A model generated the notes under the pieces. That model was not told the DNA's origin. It was given only the letters and a program-made list of their open reading frames with translations, and did not search any database. Made by a program: the position numbers and the translations under genes. A stretch of 64,000 nucleotides of DNA from Burkholderiales bacterium. GTDB lineage: Bacteria > Pseudomonadota > Gammaproteobacteria > Burkholderiales > JAEUOS01. Of this stretch, positions 9,130 to 17,397 are shown one piece after another (the stretch's first letter is position 1; every line of letters starts with the position of its first letter). The stretch is from the NCBI GenBank assembly GCA_016790635.1, contig JAEUOR010000052.1, positions 1 through 64,000 of the forward strand, written 5' to 3'.

Positions 9130-10141
9130 GGTCAAACTCACACTGCTCGCGCTGGCGCGTGCCTGCGGATTGTTCGCTCTGGCGCGCCGCGTCACACGGC
9201 GCCGGCTGAAGATTCTTTGTTACCACGGCTTCGCCGCAGCCGATGAAGCCGAGTTCCGCCCGCAGCTTTTCATGCGCGCGGAACTCTTCGGTGAACGCAT
9301 GGCGCGTCTCCGGGAGCTCGGTTACCAAGTGCTGCCGCTCGATGAAGCAGTGCGTCGCCTCTATGAAGGCACGCTGCCGCCTGACAGCGTGGCCATCACC
9401 ATCGACGATGGATTCGACAATACCCATGGACTGGCGGCACCGGTGCTCGCGCGCCACGGATTCCCGGCCACGGTCTACGTGACAAGCTACTATGTTCTGC
9501 ACGATGCGCCGGTGTTCCGGCTCTTCGTGCAGTACCTGTTCTGGCTGACCCGTTGCGATCTGCTGGTCATCGCGGGCCAAACCTGGCACGTCGACGCGCG
9601 CGTGGACCTGCGCGACGCAGCTTCCCGTGAACGGGTACAGAACTCCCTCATCGACGCCGGTGAAGCCGCAACCGGTGAGACCGAGCGGCGCGCGCTGGCT
9701 GTATGGCTGGCCGATGCCCTGGGTCTGGACCATGCGACTTTAGAAAGAAGTCGCCGCCTGCACTTGATGCGCCCCGAACAATTGCGCGCGCTGGCCGCCA
9801 TGGGCCTGTCGGTGCAACTGCACACACATCGCCATCGCTTCCCGATCGACGACCAGTCTGTGGTGCGGCAGGAGATCGAAGACAACCGACGAGCGCTGGC
9901 CGATTGGCTGGACGGGCCCTTTGAGCACTTCTGCTACCCCAGCGGGGTCTGGCATCCGCGGCAGGCTGCTTGGCTGGACCAGCTCGGCGTGCGCAGTTCC
10001 ACCACCTGTCTGCCAGGGTTGAACAGCCGCGACACACCGCGCCACGGATTGCGTCGCTTCCTGGACGGACAGAATATCGACCCGCTCGAGTTCGAATCGG
10101 CGCTATGCGGATTTTGGGACTTGGTGCGGCGCGTTCGCTAG
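9122..10141 (+). CDS. Polysaccharide deacetylase family protein (CE4)
   Basis: A 339-residue protein. The start is ATG 9122, overlapping the GNAT gene; it gives RRLKILCYHGFA, the usual CE4 N-terminus. Motif 1 is AITIDDGFDNTHG (Asp-Asp metal and base). Motif 2 is LHTHRHRFP (His-x-x-x-His type). Motif 3 is FCYPSGVWHP. The family removes N-acetyl groups from chitin-like or EPS amino sugars. No clear signal peptide is seen, though the N-terminal residues 5-22 are hydrophobic. It is the first of three deacetylases in this EPS locus. Confidence 0.85.
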   Translation: MRKVKLTLLALARACGLFALARRVTRRRLKILCYHGFAAADEAEFRPQLFMRAELFGERMARLRELGYQVLPLDEAVRRLYEGTLPPDSVAITIDDGFDNTHGLAAPVLARHGFPATVYVTSYYVLHDAPVFRLFVQYLFWLTRCDLLVIAGQTWHVDARVDLRDAASRERVQNSLIDAGEAATGETERRALAVWLADALGLDHATLERSRRLHLMRPEQLRALAAMGLSVQLHTHRHRFPIDDQSVVRQEIEDNRRALADWLDGPFEHFCYPSGVWHPRQAAWLDQLGVRSSTTCLPGLNSRDTPRHGLRRFLDGQNIDPLEFESALCGFWDLVRRVR

Positions 10142-10770
10142 TCCGATCATCTTCCAGCGATACCGCGGACGGGCATCATTTCCACGAATGGACGCCGATA
10201 GTGCATAGGATAATATCCCTGCGCGATCCGCATGTTCCGACTGTGACAGGCCGCCAAGAATCGAATCCGTATCCGTGACCGCAACTGCACAATGCTATGG
10301 CGCGCCGCGCTTTCCGGGCATGGCCGCTCCGCCGGAAGCACCGCGGCGTTGGTTGCGCTTGCTCACCGCCACCGTCCTTGACGGACCGAGCGCCGAGGCG
10401 GGTTTTTGTTCGCGCGATGCCACCGTACCGGACGGTATTCGCTATCCCGCGACCGAACATTGCGCCGGGCGCAGTCCCTGCTGCCCGCCGGACGGCGGGC
10501 GGCTGCTCGCGGGCGAGCGGGCCGACAAGATGGCAGACCGAACGGCATCGACGAACACCTTCGCATTCGATGCCGGCCTCAACGCCAAGAATGCACAGCG
10601 CGCTGGCCACGTAGGTGAGGTTGCCCCGATCCACATGGTGCTTGCGTGATGGTCGCATGGGTACGAGCCGGATCCACGCCTGTCGCAATCCCGCTATTCG
10701 AACTACAAGCTGCGCTGCCAGCGTCGGTATTTGGCGCAGCATCGATGCAAACCCTGTCGCGAGAGAAAAC
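10142..10770. other. 629-bp region without a convincing gene
   Basis: Between the deacetylase and the Gfo/Idh oxidoreductase, no frame on either strand gives a recognisable protein. Open frames here are Arg/Pro/Ala-rich, lack ribosome sites and run antisense into neighbours. A GATAAT hexamer at 10209-10214 could be a -10 element with no good -35. A GC-rich perfect 8-bp inverted repeat with a 2-base loop lies at 10483-10500. It may be a degraded gene or a long leader; the break in gene packing suggests a boundary or old rearrangement inside the EPS locus. Confidence 0.4.
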
Positions 10771-11799
10771 ATGAACGAGCGATTCAAGATTGCACTGGTT
10801 GGTGCTGGCCTGATCACGCAGCAGGCACATCTTCCGGCTGCGCTTGCTTCTGATCTGATCGAAGTCAGCGCGATCGTCGATCCCGCACCCGGACGAGCCG
10901 CCGCACTCGCGCGCGACTGGGGAATCAAGGCCACAACGGCGACTCACTTGCGTGAAGTGATATCTCAGATCGACGGTGCTGTCATCGCCACCCCTAACGA
11001 TAGCCATGCGGAATTGGGAATGGAGTGCGTCAATGCGGGAGTCGCGATCTTGATCGAAAAACCGCTTTGCAGCAGCTATCCGGACGCAAAGGCGCTCGTG
11101 GATGCGGCCGCCCGCAACGACGTGACCCTTGCCACCGGTTATTCGACCCGCTTCCGTGATTCAACGTGTTTCCTCAAGGACTTGCTGGATCGTGGCGAGT
11201 TCGGGGCGGTCAAGCGCTTTGTTCATCAGTTTGGCACGGCTGGCGGCTGGGCGGCATTGTCGTCCTACATTCTCAAGCGAGAATCTGCCGGCGGTGGCGT
11301 CCTGGTCGTCTCCGGTACCCACTTCATCGATCGTATGCTGTACTTCTGGGGCTACCCGGACGCCTGCGCACTGGAGGACGACGGCGCTGCCGGCCCCGAG
11401 GCCAATGCGGCCGCCTCTTTCACGTTTCACCAGGCCGGCGGCACAATAAATGGCATGGCGCGATATTCCAAGACTGGCCTGCTGCCGGCCGGCATGGTCA
11501 TCGAGACCGACCGCGGGCTGGTCCGGCTCGCCGACAACGACAGTGCGAATATCGAATTCTTCCCGCTCACCAATCCAAACGTCAGCATTGCGTATACACG
11601 TCGAGGACCACCCAGATTCGATCCCGGGATATCGGTGTATCAACATCAGTTGGAGGATTTTGCGGCTGCCGCACGTACGCGCCGTCCGCCGCTGGTAGAT
11701 GGCCGGCAAGGAATGGAGTCGCTACGCCTCATCGAAACCCTTTACCAAGGTAGAAAGACCAAGATTGAAGATTGGTATCGGCCGGGAGGAATGGCATGA
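10771..11799 (+). CDS. Gfo/Idh/MocA family oxidoreductase
   Basis: A 342-residue NAD(P)-dependent sugar oxidoreductase. The start is ATG 10771, just after a GAGAGA stretch, and it gives FKIALVGAGLITQQAHLPA, the Rossmann GxGxxx motif of the family. The EKP-type motif appears as ILIEKPLCSSYPDA. The C-terminal half is the open beta-sheet substrate domain. It probably oxidises or reduces a nucleotide-linked or free sugar for EPS precursor synthesis, as WlbA and KijD10 do. It overlaps the next gene by 4 bases. Confidence 0.85.
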   Translation: MNERFKIALVGAGLITQQAHLPAALASDLIEVSAIVDPAPGRAAALARDWGIKATTATHLREVISQIDGAVIATPNDSHAELGMECVNAGVAILIEKPLCSSYPDAKALVDAAARNDVTLATGYSTRFRDSTCFLKDLLDRGEFGAVKRFVHQFGTAGGWAALSSYILKRESAGGGVLVVSGTHFIDRMLYFWGYPDACALEDDGAAGPEANAAASFTFHQAGGTINGMARYSKTGLLPAGMVIETDRGLVRLADNDSANIEFFPLTNPNVSIAYTRRGPPRFDPGISVYQHQLEDFAAAARTRRPPLVDGRQGMESLRLIETLYQGRKTKIEDWYRPGGMA

Positions 11800-12965
11800 A
11801 GCGGCGAATTGCCATCGTTGGGGCCTCCGGTCTGGTCGGAGCAGCCCTTACCGAGAGACTTGTCGAACGTGGCACCGACGAGATCGTCGCATTGATCCAC
11901 AGCAGCGGCAGCGCATGGCGGCTCACGCGCCGAGGCCTCCCATTGCAACAGGTCGACCTACTTGATCGCGACGCGCTTGGCACGACGATTTCTGGCTGCA
12001 CACACGTAGTCAATTGCTCGCGTGGAGACGACAAGGTCATGTTCACCGGGCTGGGCAATCTCCTGTCAGCTGCGCGTACCGCGCGGGTGCGTCGATTTGT
12101 CCATCTCAGCAGCGTCATGGTGTATGGCGATCCCCCGCATCCGGCTAGCATCAACGAGGACGCGCCCACTCTGCCAGCCGCGCGTTCCTACGGCGCAATC
12201 AAGCTCGCGCAGGATCAAATGGTCGCCAAGGCGGCTTCTGCCGGACTGTCAGCTGTTACGCTATGTCCGCCAAACATCGGCGGTCCGTATTCGTACTACT
12301 TCAATTCGCTGGTCGGCTTGCTGCGCAGCGGCGAGTTTGCGCTACTCGACGATGGAAGCGCCGTGTGCAATATCGTCGATGTGGACAATCTCGCGCACGC
12401 AATCATCGCAGCGCTCGACGACGGCCCGGAAGACGGCCGCCGTCTTTTCATCACCGACGACGAACCCTTGGTCTGGTCGGATCTGATCGGGGCACTTGCG
12501 CCGATCGCCGGCATCAGCTTGCAGGATGTCCCCCGAGTTTCCCGCGAGGCGTTGTCCGCTTATAGGCCGAAAGATCGGCCGCGTGCGTCTCTGGCGAAAA
12601 GCCTCAAGCACCTGATATCAAGCGACGTGCGCCAGGCGATGCGCAAGGATCCTCTTTGGGAACGTATCGATCAAGGCTTGCGCGCTACCGTCGCGCGCCT
12701 GGGCAGCGCGACCGAAACACGCATGCGGCTGTCGATCGAGGGTCCAATGCGCCCCGAAAAGGGACGACGCCGGGCTGGATTGAATTACGCCATGTGCGCC
12801 CAGCAATTGCGTGGAGTGCGGCACTCGAATGCGCGCGCGCGGGAACTCTTGAGCTACCAACCGCCGCACAGCTTTTCTCAGGGCATTGGTGCATACGCCG
12901 CCTGGTATCGGGCGCATCATGGCCTCGACACCGGATTCGCCGACCTGATTTCTAAGCTGTCTTAA
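11796..12965 (+). CDS. NAD-dependent epimerase/dehydratase (extended SDR)
   Basis: A 389-residue SDR protein. The start is ATG 11796, with GGGAGGA at 11784-11790 as an ideal ribosome site. RRIAIVGASGLVGAALTERL is the GxxGxxG NAD-binding motif; VHLSSVMVYGD and the YGAIK (YxxxK) catalytic pair follow at about residues 110-135. The C-terminal ~90 residues are longer than in the standard epimerases. Co-translated with the Gfo/Idh oxidoreductase, it probably modifies the same sugar nucleotide. Specificity is unknown. Confidence 0.8.
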   Translation: MKRRIAIVGASGLVGAALTERLVERGTDEIVALIHSSGSAWRLTRRGLPLQQVDLLDRDALGTTISGCTHVVNCSRGDDKVMFTGLGNLLSAARTARVRRFVHLSSVMVYGDPPHPASINEDAPTLPAARSYGAIKLAQDQMVAKAASAGLSAVTLCPPNIGGPYSYYFNSLVGLLRSGEFALLDDGSAVCNIVDVDNLAHAIIAALDDGPEDGRRLFITDDEPLVWSDLIGALAPIAGISLQDVPRVSREALSAYRPKDRPRASLAKSLKHLISSDVRQAMRKDPLWERIDQGLRATVARLGSATETRMRLSIEGPMRPEKGRRRAGLNYAMCAQQLRGVRHSNARARELLSYQPPHSFSQGIGAYAAWYRAHHGLDTGFADLISKLS

Positions 12966-13021
12966 GCGCCCCACGAATCCGATTCACCCTGGTCCGCTTC
13001 GCGTGGACGGGTCGATCATAT

Positions 13022-13984
13022 TCACACCGCTTGCGACGCCCCGCCCGCCCACGCGTTGCGTACGAGGTGGGCCGCGAGTTTCAGCGCCGAGGATGTCCAA
13101 GGCTGAAATCTTGGCAGCTGGAACGAGTCGCACTCCGCCGTCGCCACACCGCGCGCAGTACTCACTGCGCACTCGAATCCGAGGCGCCTTACCATCGCCG
13201 CATGTTCACCAGCGTAGTCACTCCCTGGAATCCCATTGGGGTAAGCGAACGCCCGGATCTTTCGCCCGATGATCGATTCCAGCCGGTGCCGACCAGCCTC
13301 GACCTCGGCTTCGGCGGCGCTGGCATCAAGTGTCGTCAGTATTGCATGCGAATGCGTGTGGCCTCCTATCTCCACTCCGTGACCGGCCAGCTCGCGCAGC
13401 TGAGCGGTCGTCAGCATGAGATCGTCCGGTAGGTCGGCAAGCCCCACGGCGCGGACCGCTTCCGCGATGGTCGCATCACGCTCCGTCGGTGGCATTCGCT
13501 TCGCGAGGGCCAGCAATCCGGAGACCGCCTGGCGTCGTTGTAGCGGCGTGTTCAGCGCATACCGCCCAAGACCAAAGGCTTCGACATCGAGCAGCGGCCC
13601 CCGGCAGCGTGCCACCATTTCGGTCAAGGTGTCGTTGAACATCCTGCCGCCGTCGAGATAGGCGGTCGCGACAAACACGGTCGCCGGCACGCGGTAACGT
13701 TGCAGGATCGGCCACGCGACCGTGAGATTGTCCGCATAACCGTCGTCGAAGGTCACGCAACAGGCGCGCTTGGGCAGCTTGCCGCGCCTGAGGAGGTCGA
13801 CTGCTTCGAGCAAGGGGAGCGGACTCATTCTCTCCGCAATTAGAGCCATGTGCTCCGCGAACGCCGACGCGTCGAACTCCCAGTTGCGCAGCGGATCGGG
13901 CTGCGCGAGGACGCGATGATAAAAAAGTATAGTCAGGCGCGCGGACCCGCCGGGCCACATCAGCATCGGCAGCCTGGGGCTCAC
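13022..13984 (-). CDS. Polysaccharide deacetylase family protein (CE4)
   Basis: A 320-residue CE4 protein, the last gene of the long minus-strand EPS string. RLTILFYHRVLAQPDPL opens the domain. CCVTFDDGYADNL is motif 1, IGGHTHSHAILT is motif 2 and RAFAYPNGIPG is motif 3. Its start overlaps the stop of the O-ligase gene by 4 bases. It faces the plus-strand SDR gene tail-to-tail across 56 bases. The likely role is N-deacetylation of EPS amino sugars; the target is unknown. Confidence 0.85.
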   Translation of the reverse strand: MSPRLPMLMWPGGSARLTILFYHRVLAQPDPLRNWEFDASAFAEHMALIAERMSPLPLLEAVDLLRRGKLPKRACCVTFDDGYADNLTVAWPILQRYRVPATVFVATAYLDGGRMFNDTLTEMVARCRGPLLDVEAFGLGRYALNTPLQRRQAVSGLLALAKRMPPTERDATIAEAVRAVGLADLPDDLMLTTAQLRELAGHGVEIGGHTHSHAILTTLDASAAEAEVEAGRHRLESIIGRKIRAFAYPNGIPGSDYAGEHAAMVRRLGFECAVSTARGVATAECDSFQLPRFQPWTSSALKLAAHLVRNAWAGGASQAV

Positions 13985-15318
13985 CGACCGCTCCCAGACA
14001 GCCTGACCTCAGGCTGATGCGCAACTGCCTGCGCAGGCAAGGTCGTCGACCCGACGGAATCTGCGCGAAGCGCGGATCTCGCCAGGTTCTTCTCGACCAC
14101 CGTGGCAAGTACAGCGGCTATGGCGACTACATAGTACGGAAAGTCATAGTAGGTCAGACTGAGGAAGGCACCGCCGACCCCGAACGCGATGAGAGATACC
14201 TGGATCATCGCTCCCAGTTCCGCCGCCCAGGCGAGATCCGGGCGCCCGCGGGACCTGCGTATCACCCGGCCGCCGTACCACCAGCCAGACCCGAATATCA
14301 GGAGGTAAAGCGCCAGCCCGCCGAATCCGTGCTCCCCCAAGACCTGAAAGTAGATGCTGTGCGCTGCATGAACATATTCCGGTATTGGCGAGTATCTGGC
14401 AAATACCTCCGATTTGTAGATATTGAAGCCGCCGCCGATCGGGAACCGATCTCGCGCCAGGTTCCAAGCGTTCCACCAGGCATTGATGCGCCCTTGCGCC
14501 GAGCGATCCTCATCGTAGGTCTGGATGGTCGACATTCGCTCCACCCAGCGGTCGGGCATAAACGTAAAAGCTAATGGCAGCGAGGCGAGGACAATTACGC
14601 CAACCAGCAGCTTGTGACGGCTCTTCATCCAGAAGTAGGTCCCCATCGCAAACATCGCAATGAGCGCTCCCCTGGAATATGATCCCAACGCAGAAAGAAA
14701 ACACAGCACCATAGAGACCAACAGTGCATAGCGCAGCCATATTCTCCCGGCTTGGGACCGAAGATAGTTCAGCAGCGGAATCGCGCAAAGAAGTGCGATG
14801 GCAAGCGCGTTGTTCTCCTCGATGAACGAACCCGCCGGTCCCCACACCCTGTAGCTGCCGGCGGTCATAATCACGAATACCCCGCCCTTGACACCATAGA
14901 AAGCCACTGATCCGACAAGTACCCAGATCAGTTTTTCGATATCGTCCCGTGTGCCTACCACCAGGAACGTCACTAGTACCATCAGCAGCATCTTGAGAGC
15001 CTGCATCAACAATTCATAGCGCTCGACACCAGTAACAGGAAACAATGGTGAAATGCAGATCCACAGCGAAAATCCGAACAGCGCAAACGTGGCCGCATTG
15101 AATGGAACTGCGTGCAACTTGCGTGCATGGATGAGAAGAGACAAAAGAGTACAAATGGCGATCACCTGCGCGAAAGGCATGCTGAACGCGAAGCCATATG
15201 CGAGCCGATGCGGGTTCATGATTGAAATCCATACCCACATCAGAAGTCCGATCAACGGTCGCTTGAAGATGAACGGTATCGATCCGAAAATGATTAGAGT
15301 CAGGACGATATCGCGCAT
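13981..15318 (-). CDS. O-antigen-ligase-like membrane protein, exosortase A system-associated (putative O-glycosylation ligase)
   Basis: A 445-residue protein with about 10-12 membrane segments and a Wzy_C/O-antigen-ligase type periplasmic loop containing IGGGFNIYKSEVFARYSP. The N-terminus (IPFIFKRPLIGLLMWVWISI, then NPHRLAYGFAFSMPFAQ) is characteristic of the XrtA-associated subfamily recalled as TIGR03097. Family members polymerise lipid-linked units or transfer glycans to protein or lipid. No other polymerase candidate is in the window, so it may be the EPS polymerase. The ligase versus polymerase role cannot be decided from sequence. Confidence 0.85.
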   Translation of the reverse strand: MRDIVLTLIIFGSIPFIFKRPLIGLLMWVWISIMNPHRLAYGFAFSMPFAQVIAICTLLSLLIHARKLHAVPFNAATFALFGFSLWICISPLFPVTGVERYELLMQALKMLLMVLVTFLVVGTRDDIEKLIWVLVGSVAFYGVKGGVFVIMTAGSYRVWGPAGSFIEENNALAIALLCAIPLLNYLRSQAGRIWLRYALLVSMVLCFLSALGSYSRGALIAMFAMGTYFWMKSRHKLLVGVIVLASLPLAFTFMPDRWVERMSTIQTYDEDRSAQGRINAWWNAWNLARDRFPIGGGFNIYKSEVFARYSPIPEYVHAAHSIYFQVLGEHGFGGLALYLLIFGSGWWYGGRVIRRSRGRPDLAWAAELGAMIQVSLIAFGVGGAFLSLTYYDFPYYVVAIAAVLATVVEKNLARSALRADSVGSTTLPAQAVAHQPEVRLSGSGR

Positions 15319-15321
15319 GTC

Positions 15322-16512
15322 TCAGATGCTCCTGCCGGCGATGATGCTGCGAAACAGATCGACCTGCCCGTGCGAGGTCGGCAGCCATCCGAATCCCTCG
15401 GCATATCGCCGTGTCGCCGCGCGATCCGGCGTCGCATCCCTGACTTGCCTGAGTGCCTTCAGCAGCGCGGCGACGGTCCTTTCCTCCAGCAGCATGCCGG
15501 CCGCGGGCCCGGCCACGATCTCGGGGCTGCCGCCGACGGGCGTCGCAATCACCGGCGTGCCGCAAGCCATGGATTCGAGCAGTACGTTCGCCCATCCTTC
15601 GCTCGTGGAAGCCAGCACCAGTACATCGGCGGCGCCGTACAGCGCCCGCAGCTGTTCCTGTGGAAGGCGTCCAAGGAACTTCACGCGTCCAGAGACGCCG
15701 AGCGCGTCGGCTCGGTTGCGCAATGACTTCTCCTCAGGGCCGCTTCCGGCCAGGAGCAGGGTCGCTTCCGGCAGGTCCCGCATCGCTTCCAGGACCAGGT
15801 CGATCCCCTTGAGCGGCACCAGGTTGGCGACACAGGCAACGCAGAAACCCGATACACCAAACTTCTCACGCGCCGCGGCACGGGGCTCTGGATAAAAAAC
15901 CTCAAGGTCGACACCGTTGCGCAGCACGACGACCTTTCTCTCTTCCACACCCAGCGTGATGAGCGAACGTTTCAACGCCCCTGCAACGGCCACGATTGCC
16001 GCGCACGAACTCGCCGCCCAGCGGATCAACCGTCGCGGTACAGGGAATCGTGGCAATACATTGACATCCGACCCGCGTGCGGTGATCACCACCGGCTTGC
16101 CCAGCACGCGCCCCAGGAGCGCGGCAGCCACGCCGTCAGGATAGAAATAATGGGCGTCGATCAGGTCAAACTCGAAACCGCTGCGCAGCATTCGCCGAGC
16201 GAATGGCAGCGCACCCGCTGCCAGCGCAAAGGGGGCAAGCGTCATGCCGATTCTCGGCAACTGAACATAGCGCGGGTGATCGACGGGTATGCCGTGTCGC
16301 ACTTCGCTGGCGGGCACGCGCGCGAACTGCGCGTACTCGCCAAAGCGCGGATGTGCAAACGGAAACCACGGCACCGGCGCCAGCACGCGCGCCTCAACAC
16401 CGCCCAGCGCCAACAATTGCCGCAGGCGCGTCTCGACGAATATGCCGTGGCCGGGACGAATTGCGTTGGGATAGAGCGTGGAAAAAAGCAAAGTCCGAAG
16501 CGGCCTCGCCAT
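15322..16512 (-). CDS. Glycosyltransferase GT4, exosortase A locus
   Basis: A 396-residue GT-B transferase. The start is set at ATG 16512, since the family N-terminus LRTLLFSTLYPNAIRPGHG begins there; upstream in-frame residues run back into gmhA and look non-coding. VITARGSDVNVLPRF lies in the N-terminal domain. LRNGVDLEVFYPEPRAA, LVLASTSEGWANVLLESMAC and GTPVIATPVGGSPEIV are the GT4 donor-site motifs. It lies 3 bases from the ligase gene. The donor is unknown. Confidence 0.88.
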   Translation of the reverse strand: MARPLRTLLFSTLYPNAIRPGHGIFVETRLRQLLALGGVEARVLAPVPWFPFAHPRFGEYAQFARVPASEVRHGIPVDHPRYVQLPRIGMTLAPFALAAGALPFARRMLRSGFEFDLIDAHYFYPDGVAAALLGRVLGKPVVITARGSDVNVLPRFPVPRRLIRWAASSCAAIVAVAGALKRSLITLGVEERKVVVLRNGVDLEVFYPEPRAAAREKFGVSGFCVACVANLVPLKGIDLVLEAMRDLPEATLLLAGSGPEEKSLRNRADALGVSGRVKFLGRLPQEQLRALYGAADVLVLASTSEGWANVLLESMACGTPVIATPVGGSPEIVAGPAAGMLLEERTVAALLKALRQVRDATPDRAATRRYAEGFGWLPTSHGQVDLFRSIIAGRSI

Positions 16513-16555
16513 TCGCTCGTCCTCGGCTAGCGCTGGGGAAGCGCGGACCGCGGTT

Positions 16556-17140
16556 TCATCGCCGCCCTGCGAACATGGCATCTTCAACCAGTCCGCACAG
16601 GATGTGGCCGGCGATGATATGCCCTTCCTGGATTTTCGGCGTAGCCGCCGAAGGGATCTCGATGGCATGATCGACCAGACTGAGCATCTCGGCACGCCGA
16701 TTTCCGGTCATGCCGACGCATACGAGGCCGCGCGCACGCGCGGCCTCGAACGCGCGCAAGATGTTGGGCGACTTGCCGGAGGTGGAAAACCCAAACAGCA
16801 CGTCCCCCGCCCTCCCCACCGCCTCGACCTGGCGCGAGAACAGGCGTTCATAACCGTAGTCGTTGCCGATTGCCGTCATCACCGACGTGTCCGTGGTCAG
16901 GGCAAACGCGGGCAGGCCGGGACGGTCGTAGGCGAACCGACTCACGAACTCGCCGGCCAGATGCTGGCAGTCGGCTGCGCTGCCGCCGTTGCCCATGAAT
17001 AGCAGCTTGCCCCCCGCCGAAAGCGTTCTTACACAGGCCTGCGCCACCGTTTCGAGGATAGCGATGAGGCGCTGGTCCGCGCGCATCGCGCCCAGCACCC
17101 CTGCGCTCTCTTCCAATTGCTTGCGAATCTGCTCTTGCAT
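16556..17140 (-). CDS. gmhA: Phosphoheptose isomerase (sedoheptulose-7-phosphate isomerase), SIS domain
   Basis: A 194-residue SIS-domain protein, full length for GmhA. MGNGGSAADCQHLAGEFVSR, TDTSVMTAIGNDYGYERLFS and FGFSTSGKSPNILRAFE are the GmhA signature blocks; the C-terminal EGHIIAGHILCGLVED supplies the active-site His. It converts sedoheptulose 7-phosphate to D-glycero-D-manno-heptose 7-phosphate, the first step to ADP- or GDP-heptose. It sits inside the EPS string without hldE or gmhB. It could be a second copy dedicated to EPS heptose, or the cell's only copy displaced here; the DiaA subfamily is a less likely alternative. Confidence 0.85.
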   Translation of the reverse strand: MQEQIRKQLEESAGVLGAMRADQRLIAILETVAQACVRTLSAGGKLLFMGNGGSAADCQHLAGEFVSRFAYDRPGLPAFALTTDTSVMTAIGNDYGYERLFSRQVEAVGRAGDVLFGFSTSGKSPNILRAFEAARARGLVCVGMTGNRRAEMLSLVDHAIEIPSAATPKIQEGHIIAGHILCGLVEDAMFAGRR

Positions 17141-17397
17141 GTTCTGTTTCCCTGACCGCGTGTGTCATTCACGCATAGGCGTGATTTTACGCGCCCCACG
17201 CTCGCGGGAAATGCGCCTGCGGCCTTCCCGGCACACCTGTCCAAAACCATCGACAGTCCCGAGAGTGTATCGAGGCCGCCGGCCTGCAACAACGAGTTGA
17301 GGTGCCTCCGTGTCGCGCCCGCTCGCAAAATTCGCCCCGGCATGCACCGCATGTCCGTCGTAAGGACCGACCGACTGCTCAAGGGTGCGCCGACTCC

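Noticed and set aside
10483..10500. Perfect GC-rich inverted repeat in the 629-bp gap, possible terminator
   Set aside because: The loop is only 2 bases, there is no T-tract, and it does not sit just after a gene end. It may be chance in GC-rich DNA.
10735..10760. TTGGC...TGCAA as a sigma-54 promoter ahead of the Gfo/Idh gene
   Set aside because: GG and GC are 12 bases apart, not 10, which sigma-54 does not tolerate.
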